A stretch of DNA of 64,000 bases from assembly GCA_947579665.1 (NCBI GenBank), contig OX388345.1, forward strand, positions 64,037,454-64,101,453, in the 5' to 3' direction. This document shows positions 37,570 to 50,059 of the stretch, piece after piece. The translations under genes were made by a program, and so were the position numbers. Within the stretch, counting starts at the first letter, position 1; the number at the start of each line of letters is the position of its first letter. The notes under the pieces are model-generated. The model was not told the origin of the DNA and made no database searches. It saw only the letters and a program-made list of their open reading frames with translations. The stretch comes from Sympetrum striolatum. Taxonomy: Eukaryota; Arthropoda; Insecta; Odonata; Libellulidae.

Positions 37570-38200
37570 TTAATTATTCACTTCAACCTCCGGGGACTGG
37601 GAGCATCTAGCATAAAAACACACCCCGAACACCACCACGCCGGAATCTGAGCATCGCGCGCGAAATGAATACCGAGACCACGGCCACACGCAAACAACAC
37701 GTTCTCGCGCGGACCAAATTAAATTTACACGCTCCCGAAAGTAATACGCATCCCGATTCCCGACCCGGAATCCCAACCAAACACCGAGGCACGCGAAAGC
37801 GGAATCTTAGTTGCGTTTTTGCCCGACGCGCGCCGCGGCCGAATCGACTGCCCCGAAATCCAGGCGGCGATTCCCGAGCGCCTGTTTTCCCATCCCCGAC
37901 GGGAACCCTTCCCGCCCACTCTTCCCTCACACCGCGGTAGAGGGAAGGAAAGAGGGAAAACAGCCAGCGACCAACCGCTTCCTCTGCCCCCGAAGACTCC
38001 CCCCGCGTCCTCCTCCGCTTCTCCGCCTCCGCATTGGCCGCCGGGGGCGGAGTGGAAGGGGGAGTGGGATGTGGGAGGGGCCGACGCCTGCGCACCTCCC
38101 TGACGTCACCCACCCACCCTCCCGATCCCCTGCGTCCCGACGCGTCGCCATCTCTGCCTCCGTCGCCGCCCCCCCTCGAGTCAGTACATCCGTTTTCAGT
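37570..38200 (+). promoter_or_regulatory. acj6: CpG-island-like TATA-less promoter of acj6
   Basis: This is the most CpG-dense stretch of the window apart from the exon itself. Motifs seen: inverted CCAAT box (ATTGG, 38033-38037), GC box GGGGGCGG (38043-38050), a complete palindromic CRE TGACGTCA (38101-38108), and two Inr-like TCAGT sequences (A at 38183 and 38198). No TATA box sits 25-35 bp upstream of either Inr and no clear DPE follows. The start site position is an inference from motif order and proximity to the exon. Confidence 0.6.
38043..38080 (+). promoter_or_regulatory. G-rich tract with G-quadruplex potential in the acj6 promoter
   Basis: Five G runs occur on the + (non-template) strand at 38043-38047, 38058-38062, 38066-38068, 38073-38075 and 38077-38080, with short spacers. 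It overlaps the GC box and lies about 120-150 bp upstream of the Inr-like motifs. Quadruplex formation is inferred from the pattern only. Confidence 0.4.
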
Positions 38201-39028
38201 GCAAGTCCGTCTCGCTAAAAGAGTGCAGAGGAGAGGTCGGTGGTCTTTCGCTCTCGTTGCATACGCATTGCACACCCTTTCTGCATTGGGGTACGTTGCT
38301 CGGCGGGATACCTACTGAGAGGTCAGCCGGACAGGTGGAGTTAGAGGGACATGGACGGTAGGTCATCGAGGAACGTTTGGGTACGGCCCTTGACCGTCTG
38401 AGGTGACTAGGGAGTGATCTCCGAGAATGACAAGCTCTGTAGATATTGACAGGGGAGAATAAATTCCGTGAATAGGTTGTCTCATGTGCAGCGGAAGATT
38501 TCTCATCCCAGATAAGGGAAGGGCAATGATGGTTCCCGATAAAGTGAGGGGTTCCTAGAACTGTATTCGTCTTCGAAAAGTGTTGGATTTCCCGTTGCGC
38601 CACGACTGCAGGTGGTTATCTTCTGGGTACCCGTAAACCTGAAATGTTACCGACATCTCCGAGGGTGGTTGATTCCGACACCTACTGGACTGTCTGGTGA
38701 AAAAGGACTTTGAAACGATTCTCGCAGACTTCAACTGGAAGAGATTCCTCAGAAGCAACGATTATCATATCGACCGGAAAATCTTCCGACGATCCACGGA
38801 GGGACCACCCTATCCATTAGGTGGTCTCCCGAACCCAAAGCTATCCTAGATCTCCGCTTGGCGGCTCTTAATTTCTGCATAGAGTCGGCGCCGTCGCTTC
38901 GGCGGTCGGCCCCCTAACTCGCCACCACGCTCGCCACGGAGAAGATTCTGGGCATCCGTTCCGCCATTGGCTGGGCGTCCCAAGACACGGGCCGGAGGCC
39001 TTCCGAGGAAGAGGAGGAGGACGACTCC
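38198..39028 (+). other. acj6: Long 5' UTR of acj6 with upstream ORFs
   Basis: This stretch lies between the presumed start site and the coding ATG. It holds at least four short uORFs: 38351-38401 (16 codons plus stop), 38427-38462 (11), 38484-38558 (24) and 38644-38700 (18). No ATG occurs from 38701 to 39028, which favours reinitiation at 39029. The middle (38340-38860) is only moderately GC-rich while both ends are strongly CpG-rich. A donor-like CG|GTAGGT at about 38355 leaves open that a 5' UTR intron is removed. The 5' boundary is inferred from Inr-like motifs, not proven. Confidence 0.55.
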
Positions 39029-39328
39029 ATGTTCTCTTCGGACAAGCTGATGAACGGGAAGGCGGGAGGCGGGCCGGTGGGGTCGGCGGCGCCGCCTCCG
39101 CCGCCTCCTTTCGCCCCCGGGGGCAGGTACTCGCCCTCCTCTCCACCATCGTCTGCCACCACCTCGGTGGCTGTCAGCATCGCCCCCACCTCCTCCTCCG
39201 CGACCTCCGCCCTCGCAGCGGCCGCCGCGTCCTCGTCCGCTGCGGCCTCCAGCTTCCGGGCAGCAGTGACGGCTGCAGCTGCGGCCGCGGCCCTCGACCC
39301 AATGAGGAGATGCATGGGAAACCCCACG
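39029..39328 (+). CDS. acj6: First coding exon (100 codons) of acj6 / POU class 4 homeobox transcription factor; rest of gene beyond the window
   Basis: Acj6/Pou4 proteins are nuclear POU-homeodomain transcription factors that specify sensory and other neurons; the DNA-binding POU domain is encoded by later exons not present here. Seen: residues 1-6 MFSSDK, a Gly/Pro stretch (13-32, six prolines at 22-27), RYSPS at 33-37, an Ala/Ser/Thr-rich segment (about 38-89), then MRRCMGNPT at 92-100. From memory, Drosophila Acj6 begins with a similar SMYSTTDK segment followed by GRYSPS and MRRCMPNPS (the POU-IV box), so order and wording match. The exon ends in phase 0 at ACG|GTGAGT (39326-39334), a near-consensus splice donor, which also fixes the strand. 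The start is the first ATG after an ATG-free stretch of over 300 nt, though its Kozak context (TCC ATG T) is weak. The frame is open upstream to a TAA at 38915, so an N-extended isoform is possible. Oddity: roughly 48 extra residues split the POU-IV box. The Ala codons are mixed GCN, not a pure triplet run. Confidence 0.6.
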
Positions 39329-41849
39329 GTGAGTGGAATCTAATGCTCCCAAAAGGGACTTCCTCAATATAAATTTCTGTTCATTGTTTGACATGAGTTG
39401 ACAGAAAGAATGAATCTCTCATCACCTTAACGAGAGTTTCACCTTAGATAAGCTCTTGTTCTTTCTCCCTTAAATGTATTTGAATCCTGAACTTAATTCA
39501 CCAGAAGGATTAATACACTTCTTACGAGTACTGGGGAATAATTGCCTCCATTTACAGACACTGAATTCGATCATACAAACATCAGAAAATTCCTAAAATT
39601 TCCGAGACCAAATTTTACCATAATTGATTCTGGTAGACTATGATGAATGTAAAGATCACCACAAGCCATTTAAAATCCGAAAAGAAATCTTTCTTTGAAC
39701 CTTGCAGTTGCATCATTATAAGTTGGTAATTCTATTCTAAAACGGTTACTGATAGAGATGCTACGGCATTTGCTTACGGAAACGAAGCATTTCTTGCAAT
39801 TATTTGTGATGGAGAACACCCATATCTTCTAAAATATAGATCTTTGTGATAATTGCATTCGTCATAGCCTACTCGTCAACCTTTCCGTCTCGAACACATT
39901 TCTCCAGATTACCATGATATATTCCATTTTAAGACACACCAATCAATGGCGAGCTATTAAATAGATGCTTTAAATACTCTGAAAAATGTATTCCAAAACA
40001 TATATTACATTGACTGTGTATACTAATTATCAGCTTAGGAGATACTTTGCATTCATATTGATAGAAACGATACATTGGGAAGTACGACACTGCCGAAGAG
40101 GAACCAAGCAACGTTAGTTCTGGGAACTAGTAATCGCGTCGCAGACCATTAGTATTGATTGAATATGGAGAGATTAAAATATCCTTTAAATCCTCACGGA
40201 AACCAATCTCTCATGTGCTATTTGTTTTGCTATCACTTTCAATCTGCAAAGACAGAAATCGTGCTATAAACTCTTGAGGAAAGAAATGCGGATAGGTATC
40301 ACGGAAGTTTTCTGCAACGTATTGAAAAAATATGCAGTCATTCGCATAATACGTAGACGGTCTTTTTATAAGCAAGTGTAGAACGTGTACTATTTGTGAT
40401 TCGTGGCCCTAATTTGCTAATATCACCGAAAATCTCATGTAAAATAGAACTATAGGAATGAAATTATCTTGTTTAACACAGTAACTCGGTAATCTTGATT
40501 GCGAAAAGTATCCAATGAATCCAATCAATTGTCGCGTTGATTGTGCAGATGAGTTCGAAAGGTTAACGATAACCTCGGCAATGTTTATTAAACTCCAAGT
40601 TCTGTTTACCTTTGGATGTGCTCCACACCTTTCAGGAAGGTGCGCCATTTGCAGCCGCTCCGTCATTGTCCTTATCGATTGTTTCCTACAGAGAAGGAAA
40701 AAACGGAGGCTTAAAAAAATTCTTTTCATTTCAATCTAGGCCAAGTGACTATTCACATCATGAACAAATTAGAGCGCGTTCTGAAATCGACTAACATCAC
40801 TCAGCAGCTGTTTACATGATCGCACTTTTAAACGAAGGCATTCTTACGAACGCCACTCAACATAATTAAGCAAGAAAAGAAATATATGCACGAATTTAGT
40901 AACGACATAATGTCACGAATATATTTTACATTTAAAAGGCTGTTAACCACATTTAATCATAAAATTGTATATTCTCTTTGCATTTTATAAATTTTAGAAA
41001 AAAATAAGCTAAATATTACTATTTACGGAAAAGGAATAACTTTAGAAAACAACCGTATTTATTTTCCTATACATTGCATCATATAAAACTGTCATTCGTT
41101 AGGTCAATGGTTGCTATATTATACGGTCTAATTCATTTACAAAATTTAAATAAGACAGAAAACCCAACGTTTTTAATCGAATTTACTCTTAAAAAGCAAT
41201 TGCAGTTAGTGTTACTTAGACTATTATTTATATTAAGTTAAATTAGGATCACTTGTTCAAGTTCACAGATTTTAAATGATAATTTCATTTAGGCACATAA
41301 TAAGCTAAAGAGCAGTTTTGTTATTAAAAGTTGACTGATAACAACAATAGCAAATACTACAATTGAAACACAAAGAGAAACAGTACTTCAGATATATAAG
41401 GAATCGCAATACTCATCTATTTTACATATTTATACGCTATTTCATAACAGAAGTACAATTAAGTATCTGAAGACCAATGCGATTAAAATCCAAACCCGAG
41501 TGTGTAAACATGCCACCCATTACTCAAATCTACAACTGGAACTTTATGTTTGATCCAATGTTAAAAAATAATATTAGTAGCGAATAAGAAGATTTTGAGG
41601 TAGTCACAGTATAGAGAACATGTCTCTAACGAATGTAACACAAACTCAGTAAACATTCAAGTAACCGAAATAATTAGAACGTTTGGACCCGCGGAAAAAT
41701 AAAAACATAACTGACTTCTTCCCCTAATCCCAAGTTAAAACGTTTTCATGGATCATTACTGAGGTAAAACAGGAACGTTAAATGAATTATAACAGTAATA
41801 AAATTTAGCAGCGAAATGATAACGAGACGATAGTCATTACGACCGACCA

Positions 41850-42290
41850 CGTCGAATCAAACGTAAATTCCTGAACATTTCGGTCTTTCTTTAAAAACCG
41901 CCATCATAACGATAAATTCGACGGAAGGTACATTTCTCTGGGAAGATAATGCGGCATTCGATGAGAAGGGGAACCTTTATCACCCCCGTTCAGACCACCA
42001 TTCGTCCTATTATGAGCACGTAACTTAACCGAACACTTCTCCCTCGAGATTAATAAAACCCTCGCTGCCCCACCTGCTTCCCAACACGCCATTCCTCTTC
42101 TTTCTCTCCTCTTACGAACGCGAAAACAGATAACACTGCTCCAGTAACAATCAGAGGGATCTTTCCCCTCGCTCTCATTAAAAAACCTTTATGACGGCAT
42201 TTTCTCTCCTTACTGCTTCGGAGGCAACGACTATGAGACCAATTAATCCTGACATCACTAGGAATTTGTACATCTCCCCATTGTTCCACC
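41850..42290. other. GC-richer island in acj6 intron 1
   Basis: Moderate GC with scattered CpG. Nothing recognised. Confidence 0.25.
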
Positions 42291-44239
42291 TCAGTGAGAA
42301 GAAAATGGGGAGGGTAATTGAAAATTATACAACGGTATGTTCTCAGATATCCAGGAGCTTGTTTCAGTAAATAAGGGGAAAGAGATAATGGAAAAAGCGG
42401 GAAATTTAGTGGAAGTAAAAGTCAGTAAAAAGTATGCAAATAAAGTATGTGAAATAAAGTAGAAAATGACGGAAACACTCGATTGGAGAATTATCAAAGA
42501 TGCTTCATAATAACTGAGACAAAGCAAGAAGAAATAATCCTATCGTTAAATGGTGATTCGTGACTAGAGACATAATTCATGTAACTCCTGCCACTCAACG
42601 AAAGGTTTTTTAAGGGTTTGTATGGATTTAGATTAACTATCGACTTATATAATAACACGAATAGCTCTGAGCTATTGTTGTAGGTTAGCTGAAATCAGCT
42701 TTTTGTTGCCTTAATTATTAAATAAGGCCCTCAGTGTTAAGTTTCCCTAGTTAAAAATATGTTGATAATCTCATGACTGAAAGATATACAATCAGAAGGG
42801 GGTATAGGTTACGGAATGTTTGTGAAAAGCATGGTGAGAAAGTAATTTTGCATGGTTTATTTTCCCACTGTAAAAAATGTAAAATTTTCTGTTTTGTATT
42901 CATTTAAAAATTTTGATGAAAATATGTTACTTCATTTGTTAATAATGTTAGTAATTTCAACAATAACAAAATAACAATTTCTGCCTCAGAATAATGAAAT
43001 CAAATTTCCACTTATATGATACATTGTATAACTAACGTAGGATAGAAATTTTGAATATATTGTACCTATAAATAAACGATGTATGATTCAATTTGACTGA
43101 AGATACTTTGCAATATATTAAAAAAATAAAAACCGCATAATCATGCAAACATAATGAGAAACCACCTAATTTGAGCATGAAAGGTACCTATTCTTTGAAA
43201 ACCGCTAGAGCTAAATGGATCCAGGAGTAGTAGTTGTTAGATATCTTCACAGAATAGAGTATTAGAACGAAAAGAAAGAGAAATTTCACGTTACGAGCCA
43301 TGTAAGATTTACCAAAATTATAAAGGGAAAGAATCTGATACAGAGCCAAGTATTATAGTCAGTATGTATCAATCCATTAATGAATAAGGCCGTATTTTAG
43401 AAATAAGAAATAATTTCTCAAATTATATGCTACCTTCATGCATTGGTATCAGTGTAGATATACGCTTGAGGACTTAATAAGTATAATATATATTATAATA
43501 AGAGCACTAAGAGGTGAAATTTTATTTAACGAAGTTCTAAGGGAGAATATACGAAATGTCTCTAGTAATTAGTCGTTCTTACGTAAGTCATTAGATTGAG
43601 TTAGAGCTCATTTTAAGATAATTAAGAACATCAAAGAAAAAGATTCAGTATCTGATTACACAAGATGTATGCAGAAATCATTGTTTATGTAGTACCCTAA
43701 GGAAAGCCTAATGTTAATTTTCAGATATACAAGTTAAACGAAAGAGAGAAATTAAAAAAAAAATAATAGCAAAACTGGGGATGTATGATATTTGCTATCG
43801 GTCTATACCTCTGCGAAAGAAAATAGCTCGCCGTCAACAGTCGCAGCCTTCAGCGGAACATTCCTTTATGGAAACGGAAGTTCTTTCGTGCACCGAAACC
43901 TTCGAATAAGCACTAATAAAAGCTACCACGGATATTCGTTTTATACCGAGAAGAGGAAGATCGATTTTTTTGGTAATTAGCAAACATTTCATGCACTAAC
44001 GTAAATCATGAACATTCACTAAACAAATCGTTAGCTATATTAAAAATTTCGTAAGCCGAGTCCGACAAAAAATAAAAAAACTACACTAACCGAAAACATC
44101 ATTAACCGAATTACTTGTAAGGTAAGGCATAATCATATTGAGGATCAAAGTTATTCTTTAATCGGTCAATACTATAAAAACGTTATATCCTCGGAAGAAA
44201 CGAACCTTGAAAAAATAAACTTTTTCTCCAAATTTAGAT

Positions 44240-44780
44240 CGCTCATTCAAAACACCACTCTTTCCATCACCTTCCCCTTTCGCTACGATTTCGAACCGAA
44301 TGAATATTTACCCTTATTCTTGACAGGGAATAAGTAATTAAGTGGGCCGGGAGGGTGGATATATAATAGGAGATTCCGATGGATTATCCTCTCTGCTGCT
44401 GATGAGATAAGATGGGGACTGCCAATTAAGGAGACTTAATGCGGAAGGGGGAGGAATCGCGGACTGAATCTTAAGATGATTGGAGGTAACCAGTTAATGC
44501 CCCGAGAAGCATTCTAATTGCCTCCCAAAGGGGGAGAGACGGGATTTTTTCCCTTTTTCGAATCCCAAATTCTAATTAAAGCATTCTCCTCGGCGTTAGA
44601 GCAGCTCCAAATCCGAGAAAACGGGAGAAAGAAAAGAGAAATTGGATTTCTCTTTTCGTAATCGGAAAGGAGAGGAACCGTTTGGCAGGGAGTATCAAGG
44701 GAGGAAAAATATAAAAAAATGAGGAAAAAATGTTTAAATTCTCAAGAATGGTTTTAAAGGCATTCATAATTCCTTTGGTT
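44240..44780. other. GC-richer island in acj6 intron 1
   Basis: The right part is purine-rich on the + strand. Nothing recognised. Confidence 0.25.
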
Positions 44781-46439
44781 CGAGGAATAGTGGTGGGAAT
44801 CAGTCAGACTTTGAATCCAGAACCGATTTCAAACAGTAGGAGAGAGGCCTTAGATAATGAAGTATTAAATGTTATAAAGAAATTAGAATTTAGTCGGAGT
44901 CTTAGTTAAGGCTCCGTTAAAATAAACCTGGAGAAAAATTGCAAACATTTGTAACTGTCTCTCGTTTTCATGTATGTAAAGCCAATAAATCATGCATGTA
45001 AAACATGAAGTCAAAAAAAAACTATTTGATGCAAAACAGAAAAATGTAATACCTTAACCAAAATACTGTTATTGTGATTATAATTAATAAGTAAAGTTAT
45101 AAGGGGAAAACAGTCCTGTGGCACATCAGGGACAAAATTCCACAGATTTCTACAAGAATTTCGTAAAAAATATTAACATAAAAATATTTCCTTAAGAATC
45201 TCAGCACTAAACCTCAATCAATCAGATCAAAAATTATTACTAGTGTTTTTCATCAATCAAGTTATTTACAGGTGTAGATGCAGGTAAAACAGAAGAAATA
45301 ATGAACGTATGGAATGTTTGCTGGATAGAGTAGCAAATATTGTACATAGGATAAATTATATAGGAAAGTATAATACAATATTGAAAGTTTGACACAAAAT
45401 TTACTTCAAAATAAAAACGGTTGGGTTTCTATTTTATAATGTTGTTTAGGAGATGCAATAGAGATTTTCCCATTGAAAAGAGAATACATAATTTGCAGAA
45501 ATTTGAAGATACTACTAAGAAAATTAACATTGAGAGCTAAACGTTAAGGTCTATGCAGCATAAACTTTACTAATAATACCTCAAGAAAGATTGATCATTT
45601 GACATAGTATATCTTACTATGCGTATGTACCATAAACTTATTATTTCTCAAGAAGTTCAAAGGTAGCAAATAATTCTTCAAAATGTTTCCATTCATCAAA
45701 CGCCGACGTAAGTTTATCATGAGAAATAATAAGATAAAATTTGTTAATATCTCTCAGAATTATCTTGCATATTTAAAATGCATGAAAAGAAACAGAAAAT
45801 ATAGAGAGACAAAAATGTGCTAGTGAAAAGTATAGAAACATTAATTTATAGACTACCTACTTCTAAACCATGAAATAAATGCAAATAATCTGATAATACA
45901 TAACGTAACTACACAATAATAGACAGCATAAAAATACAGTATATTAAATTATTAATCCAGATTGTTTCAAATATGACTTGGAGAGCTAAATTAATATCCA
46001 TAAAATTGGTTAAAAATTAATTAATTATTATGTATCAAAGACAATTCTTTACAAAATAAGAATCATAGCAGACTTATTTTAAAGTGTCTAGTTCCCATAA
46101 CCCTCAATCGCATATAAATAATACCAAAAACGGCAATTTATTCGTTCTGTAGATGAGACTGAATGCCCTCTCTTTTCGCAACTTCTGATTATTCAGAATA
46201 TTCTTAAAAGTCTTAGCGTTTACCGAGATATTCTAAAAGCCGAATCTTTTTGCGATATTCGAGTCTGTAAAGCAGCAAAAATATCCACTAGCCGAAGCAT
46301 TACCATAATGACAGAATTTCTGTCAAATGAGTTAAATTAACATTCATACATGCAGGAAAAATACGATAGAAAAGTAAAAAAATAATTGATAAAATCAAAT
46401 TAGACATAGAGACTTTTAAACCTAATGCTGAACAAGTTT

Positions 46440-48720
46440 ATGACTTTGGATACGAATGGAAATCACGGATTTGATTCATAAACGTATCCAAAGACAAAGA
46501 CATAGCCGAACTCTCAAAAAATATAATATACATTCCAATGCACAGTGGACAAAAAACAAGGTAGTAGGAAAAGCACCGCAATGCAGGAGCAGAAAGAGGA
46601 TAGGGCAACAATTGAAAACGGCAGAGGAAGGGAGAACAAAGTGTAGGAAATAAAAGGGCAGAGTCGGAAGAGGAAGATGAGGAAAACAATGGAGCAAACG
46701 GGCGGGAAAAGGCGGCGGAGAATATGGGAGCGAAGAAGAGAGAGGGGGGAATGGTGAAATAAAGCGAGGAAGGGAACGCTTGTTCGTGCCTTCGCGTGTG
46801 TGTGTGGGGGAACTCATTTTACGGTAACGATATCTCACTGCTGGTCGTAAAAATGGCGATTTGTCGAATCCCGAGAGAGGCAGGGAGGGGATCGTGGGTG
46901 TGCGCGCACGTGGGATATTGCCGAGGCAATATGGATCCTTAGGGCGAAAACACTAAAGAGAGCGGTTAAAGAGATAACTAAGCGCACTATGCCTTGTTTT
47001 ATTTAGGACGGAGCGGTCGTTCCTCTTTCGCTCCTTTCGTAAGTAAGAGGGAAATGGCTGGAAGAGTTTAGAAGGAAGGATGTCCATAAGAGGGGAGGTC
47101 CATTAGGGGAGAGCAGAAGAGGAAAAGGAAATAACAAGGAGAAAAAAGAGAGAATGAAACAGAAAATACAAAAAAGAGAAAATTGAAAAATCGTCAAACT
47201 ATTACTTAGGAAGCACATTCCTTGAGTACATGTACATTGTACATGATACAAAAATATTAGGTAAAAATAAATAGAGTATGGAACAGACTCTCTAAGGATA
47301 TCAAATAAGAAAACATGGTTCACAAAAAAACGATGACTGCTAGAATGGTGAAAAGAAGGAAAATCAATTCTTGATCAAACAATAAATGCGGAGAGAGCAA
47401 ATCTAGAGAGGGAAAAAGAACAAAAAGACAAGGAAAAATGTAATTTAATAACGAAGGAAAAGTTCAAAGAGACTAGAAATACATTGGATTAAAAAACATG
47501 ACTTTATTAGTATGTATTAATCTTAAGACCACGCTCAAAAATAACCCTTTTTTAAAAACGCAAAATGGAATGCCCGAATCTTAACTTCAACCTGCAACCG
47601 AGCTAGTATTTTAACCCTTACGCCAACGAGCCCTGTGTTATGCAACGAGAGATGGAAAGTAATGTGGGATCAAAAACAGGCAGAGCTTGACGGAATGGAG
47701 AAAAGAAGAGGATAGTATGAAAACGAGAATAACCAGAAGCAGGGAAGGAAAAAGAGATGCTCAAGAAGGCTGTCTAGTAAGGAATAAAAAAATAAGAAAT
47801 ACACGTAAGAAACATTGAAATAAAGAATAGCACCTAGAAGTTGAGCAGCAAACAAAGACAGGGAGATTGGAAAATACGAGACCATAAGAAAAAAAGTACA
47901 AAATTAAATTAAAAGAGAAATAGAAACTTAAAAGTAACCTATGTTTACTTACGGAATAAAGGAACTTTCCATAGAAATATATTCCTGCCAAAATAACTAA
48001 GTAATAATTACGAATTTGAGCTTGAGCACATACGATTTATTCGTAACCTGCGTATAGATAGTATAAAGTAAAAGCTAGGTAACATGCAAAACTATATTAA
48101 GAAAGCTACAATGTGATGGAAGAAAAAAGAAACACGTAAAAACATTGACACAGGAATATAATATAGGAAACCAATAAAAGGAAGATTGGAGTACCGATAG
48201 ACCAAACGAGAAGAAGCCAAAGAAAGAGGGGTAAGTAGACACCCATAGATGCACACATACATATACATACATAGAGGGAGATTCAGGAAGAAAGACGAGT
48301 ATGATAAAAAGAGGAAGGGGGGTAGAGGAAGAGAGAAAAGAGGGGTAATGAGAGAGAGACGTAAGTAGATCGATAGCGGGCCGCAGTAGTAGTTGTGGGT
48401 GAGTAGTGCCGCCGTGCGGTGAGTTCCGACGGGAGAATTTGCGAAGGGAATTCTGGGAGCGCAAGGAGGTTTGGATAATGCGTCTTTATTTGCTACGGAG
48501 GGGCGAGATGAGAATAGGGAAGCTGCGGAGAGAGATAATCTAGGAAAGAGAGCAGGATGGAGAAAGTAAGGGGAGGATGAAATTTACGGCGGAAATATCG
48601 AGTTCTTTCTGGATCGAGGGCATTAATGTGTGCGCACTTAAGGGCGGGAGCACCTGAGAGGAGGAGCGATGATTTGCGAGGAATGGAAATTGAATCAGCC
48701 TAAGAGAGGGGATCAATGAT
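46440..48720 (+). other. 2.3-kb purine-skewed domain in acj6 intron 1
   Basis: The + strand is dominated by A and G over most of this stretch, with G/A-rich blocks at 46600-46800, 47030-47160, 47390-47450, 47680-47770 and 48270-48370. The many minus-strand open frames here are Phe/Leu/Ser-rich reflections of this skew, not genes. A short (GT)n run lies near 46797. Confidence 0.5.
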
Positions 48721-48880
48721 GCTTGGCGGGGAGACTGTAACGAGATTACGCGACGGGAATTAAGCCTCTCAAAAATCCCATCTTTTCGTTACTACTAAGC
48801 TGCCGATCGATTAATCTGTGTAAACAACGCTGCGCCAACTTGAGCTCCATGACGCCCACGTCGTGCAGTTCGAGATGAAC
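48720..48880. promoter_or_regulatory. Candidate enhancer with homeodomain and Fox sites
   Basis: The homeodomain-like palindromic ATCGATTAATC (48806-48816) and the consensus forkhead site TGTAAACA (48819-48826) lie 2 bp apart in balanced, CpG-containing unique DNA. The function is inferred from motif adjacency only. Confidence 0.3.
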
Positions 48881-50059
48881 TCGAATTCATTTTTCGTTAT
48901 TCCTAGCATTCCACGAAACAATTTCTTATCCGCTGCATAGCAAAAATTGTCGAATTACCTGATTGCTTACGCAATACATTCAAGATAGCTTTCATTTGTA
49001 TAAATTTTGGATGTGAGTAGAGGACATGCCTACTACTCATGTTGAGACTTATAATCGTATGTTGATTTGTAATAGATGTGATCGAAACTCAGATTTTTTA
49101 ATTTACCTCTGGCGATTAGAGGAGATGATTGAGTTAAAGATTTCAAGCATCCAAATCATTCGATAAAATAATAAAGCATAAAATTATAGTTTACCTGGTA
49201 ATGAAATTATTCCTCGTATTATTTCATGCAAAAAATTTATATCAATGATAAAATATAGAGAGATGATTAACTGAAAAAAAGACGCAAGTAAAAGCTGAAA
49301 ATGGATAAAAATACTCAATCTCTTCAACGAAAAAGACAATCGAACAATTAGGAAATTTTGGAAGTGAATTTTTCCATCTACGTAATTATTTCATTCATCG
49401 TTCCTACATAGATTTGGGTTACGAAATCTTATCAACGTAGGTACCTCAGAAAAATGATGAGTTCAATTTGTGACGAACCTTGGAGAAATGAACCTGCTGA
49501 GTCTACGATTCAAATTTTTATGGGCTCCATAATCTTTCAAATTAAAATGAATCTAATGCAACATATATACACACAGCTTATGATTATGAAAAATAACGCC
49601 AAGACCCGAAAATTGAAATTATGTCTTATATGATTAGATACCTGATATATTAAACTGATTTGGTCCGAACGGAAACCATTCGATTCGGAAATTTTAGTCA
49701 TAAGTTTATTTAAAAGTGATTCAGAAGGTAACAAAATAAGATGGACTAATTTTAATGAGGCTTAACTATTTTTGTATTCTTTAAACATCTTGGAGATACT
49801 TAAATGTCACATTTTGGGTTTGCGTATTGGTTTAGATAAAAAATGGCGATACTAAGATTTTTCCTTTAGACATTATAACTCTGGATATACATCTAGAAGA
49901 TACCAGTTCCATAACTACTCTGCAAGCAGCTTTAGGAATAATAAATAAATTTCTTTACGCAGAAAAACAAACGAATCATTCAGATCGGATTAGTTGGACT
50001 AGGAAACCACTAATTTCGTCAAGATGCCAATTGCCGATATTTATAGAAAGAGATGAAAT

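Noticed and set aside
37607..38275. 222-codon open frame on the minus strand in the acj6 promoter
   Set aside because: Arg/Gly/Pro-rich, overlapped by several open frames on both strands in CpG-dense DNA where stops are rare. No family resemblance or splice context.
38846..39394. Minus-strand open frames of 137 and 182 codons across the acj6 exon
   Set aside because: Ala/Gly/Arg-rich reflections of the + strand exon. The + frame has POU-IV landmarks and a strong donor; the minus frames have neither.
46438..48464. Series of minus-strand Phe/Leu/Ser-rich open frames resembling membrane proteins
   Set aside because: They follow directly from the purine skew of the + strand; unrelated frames over 2 kb without a consistent gene structure.
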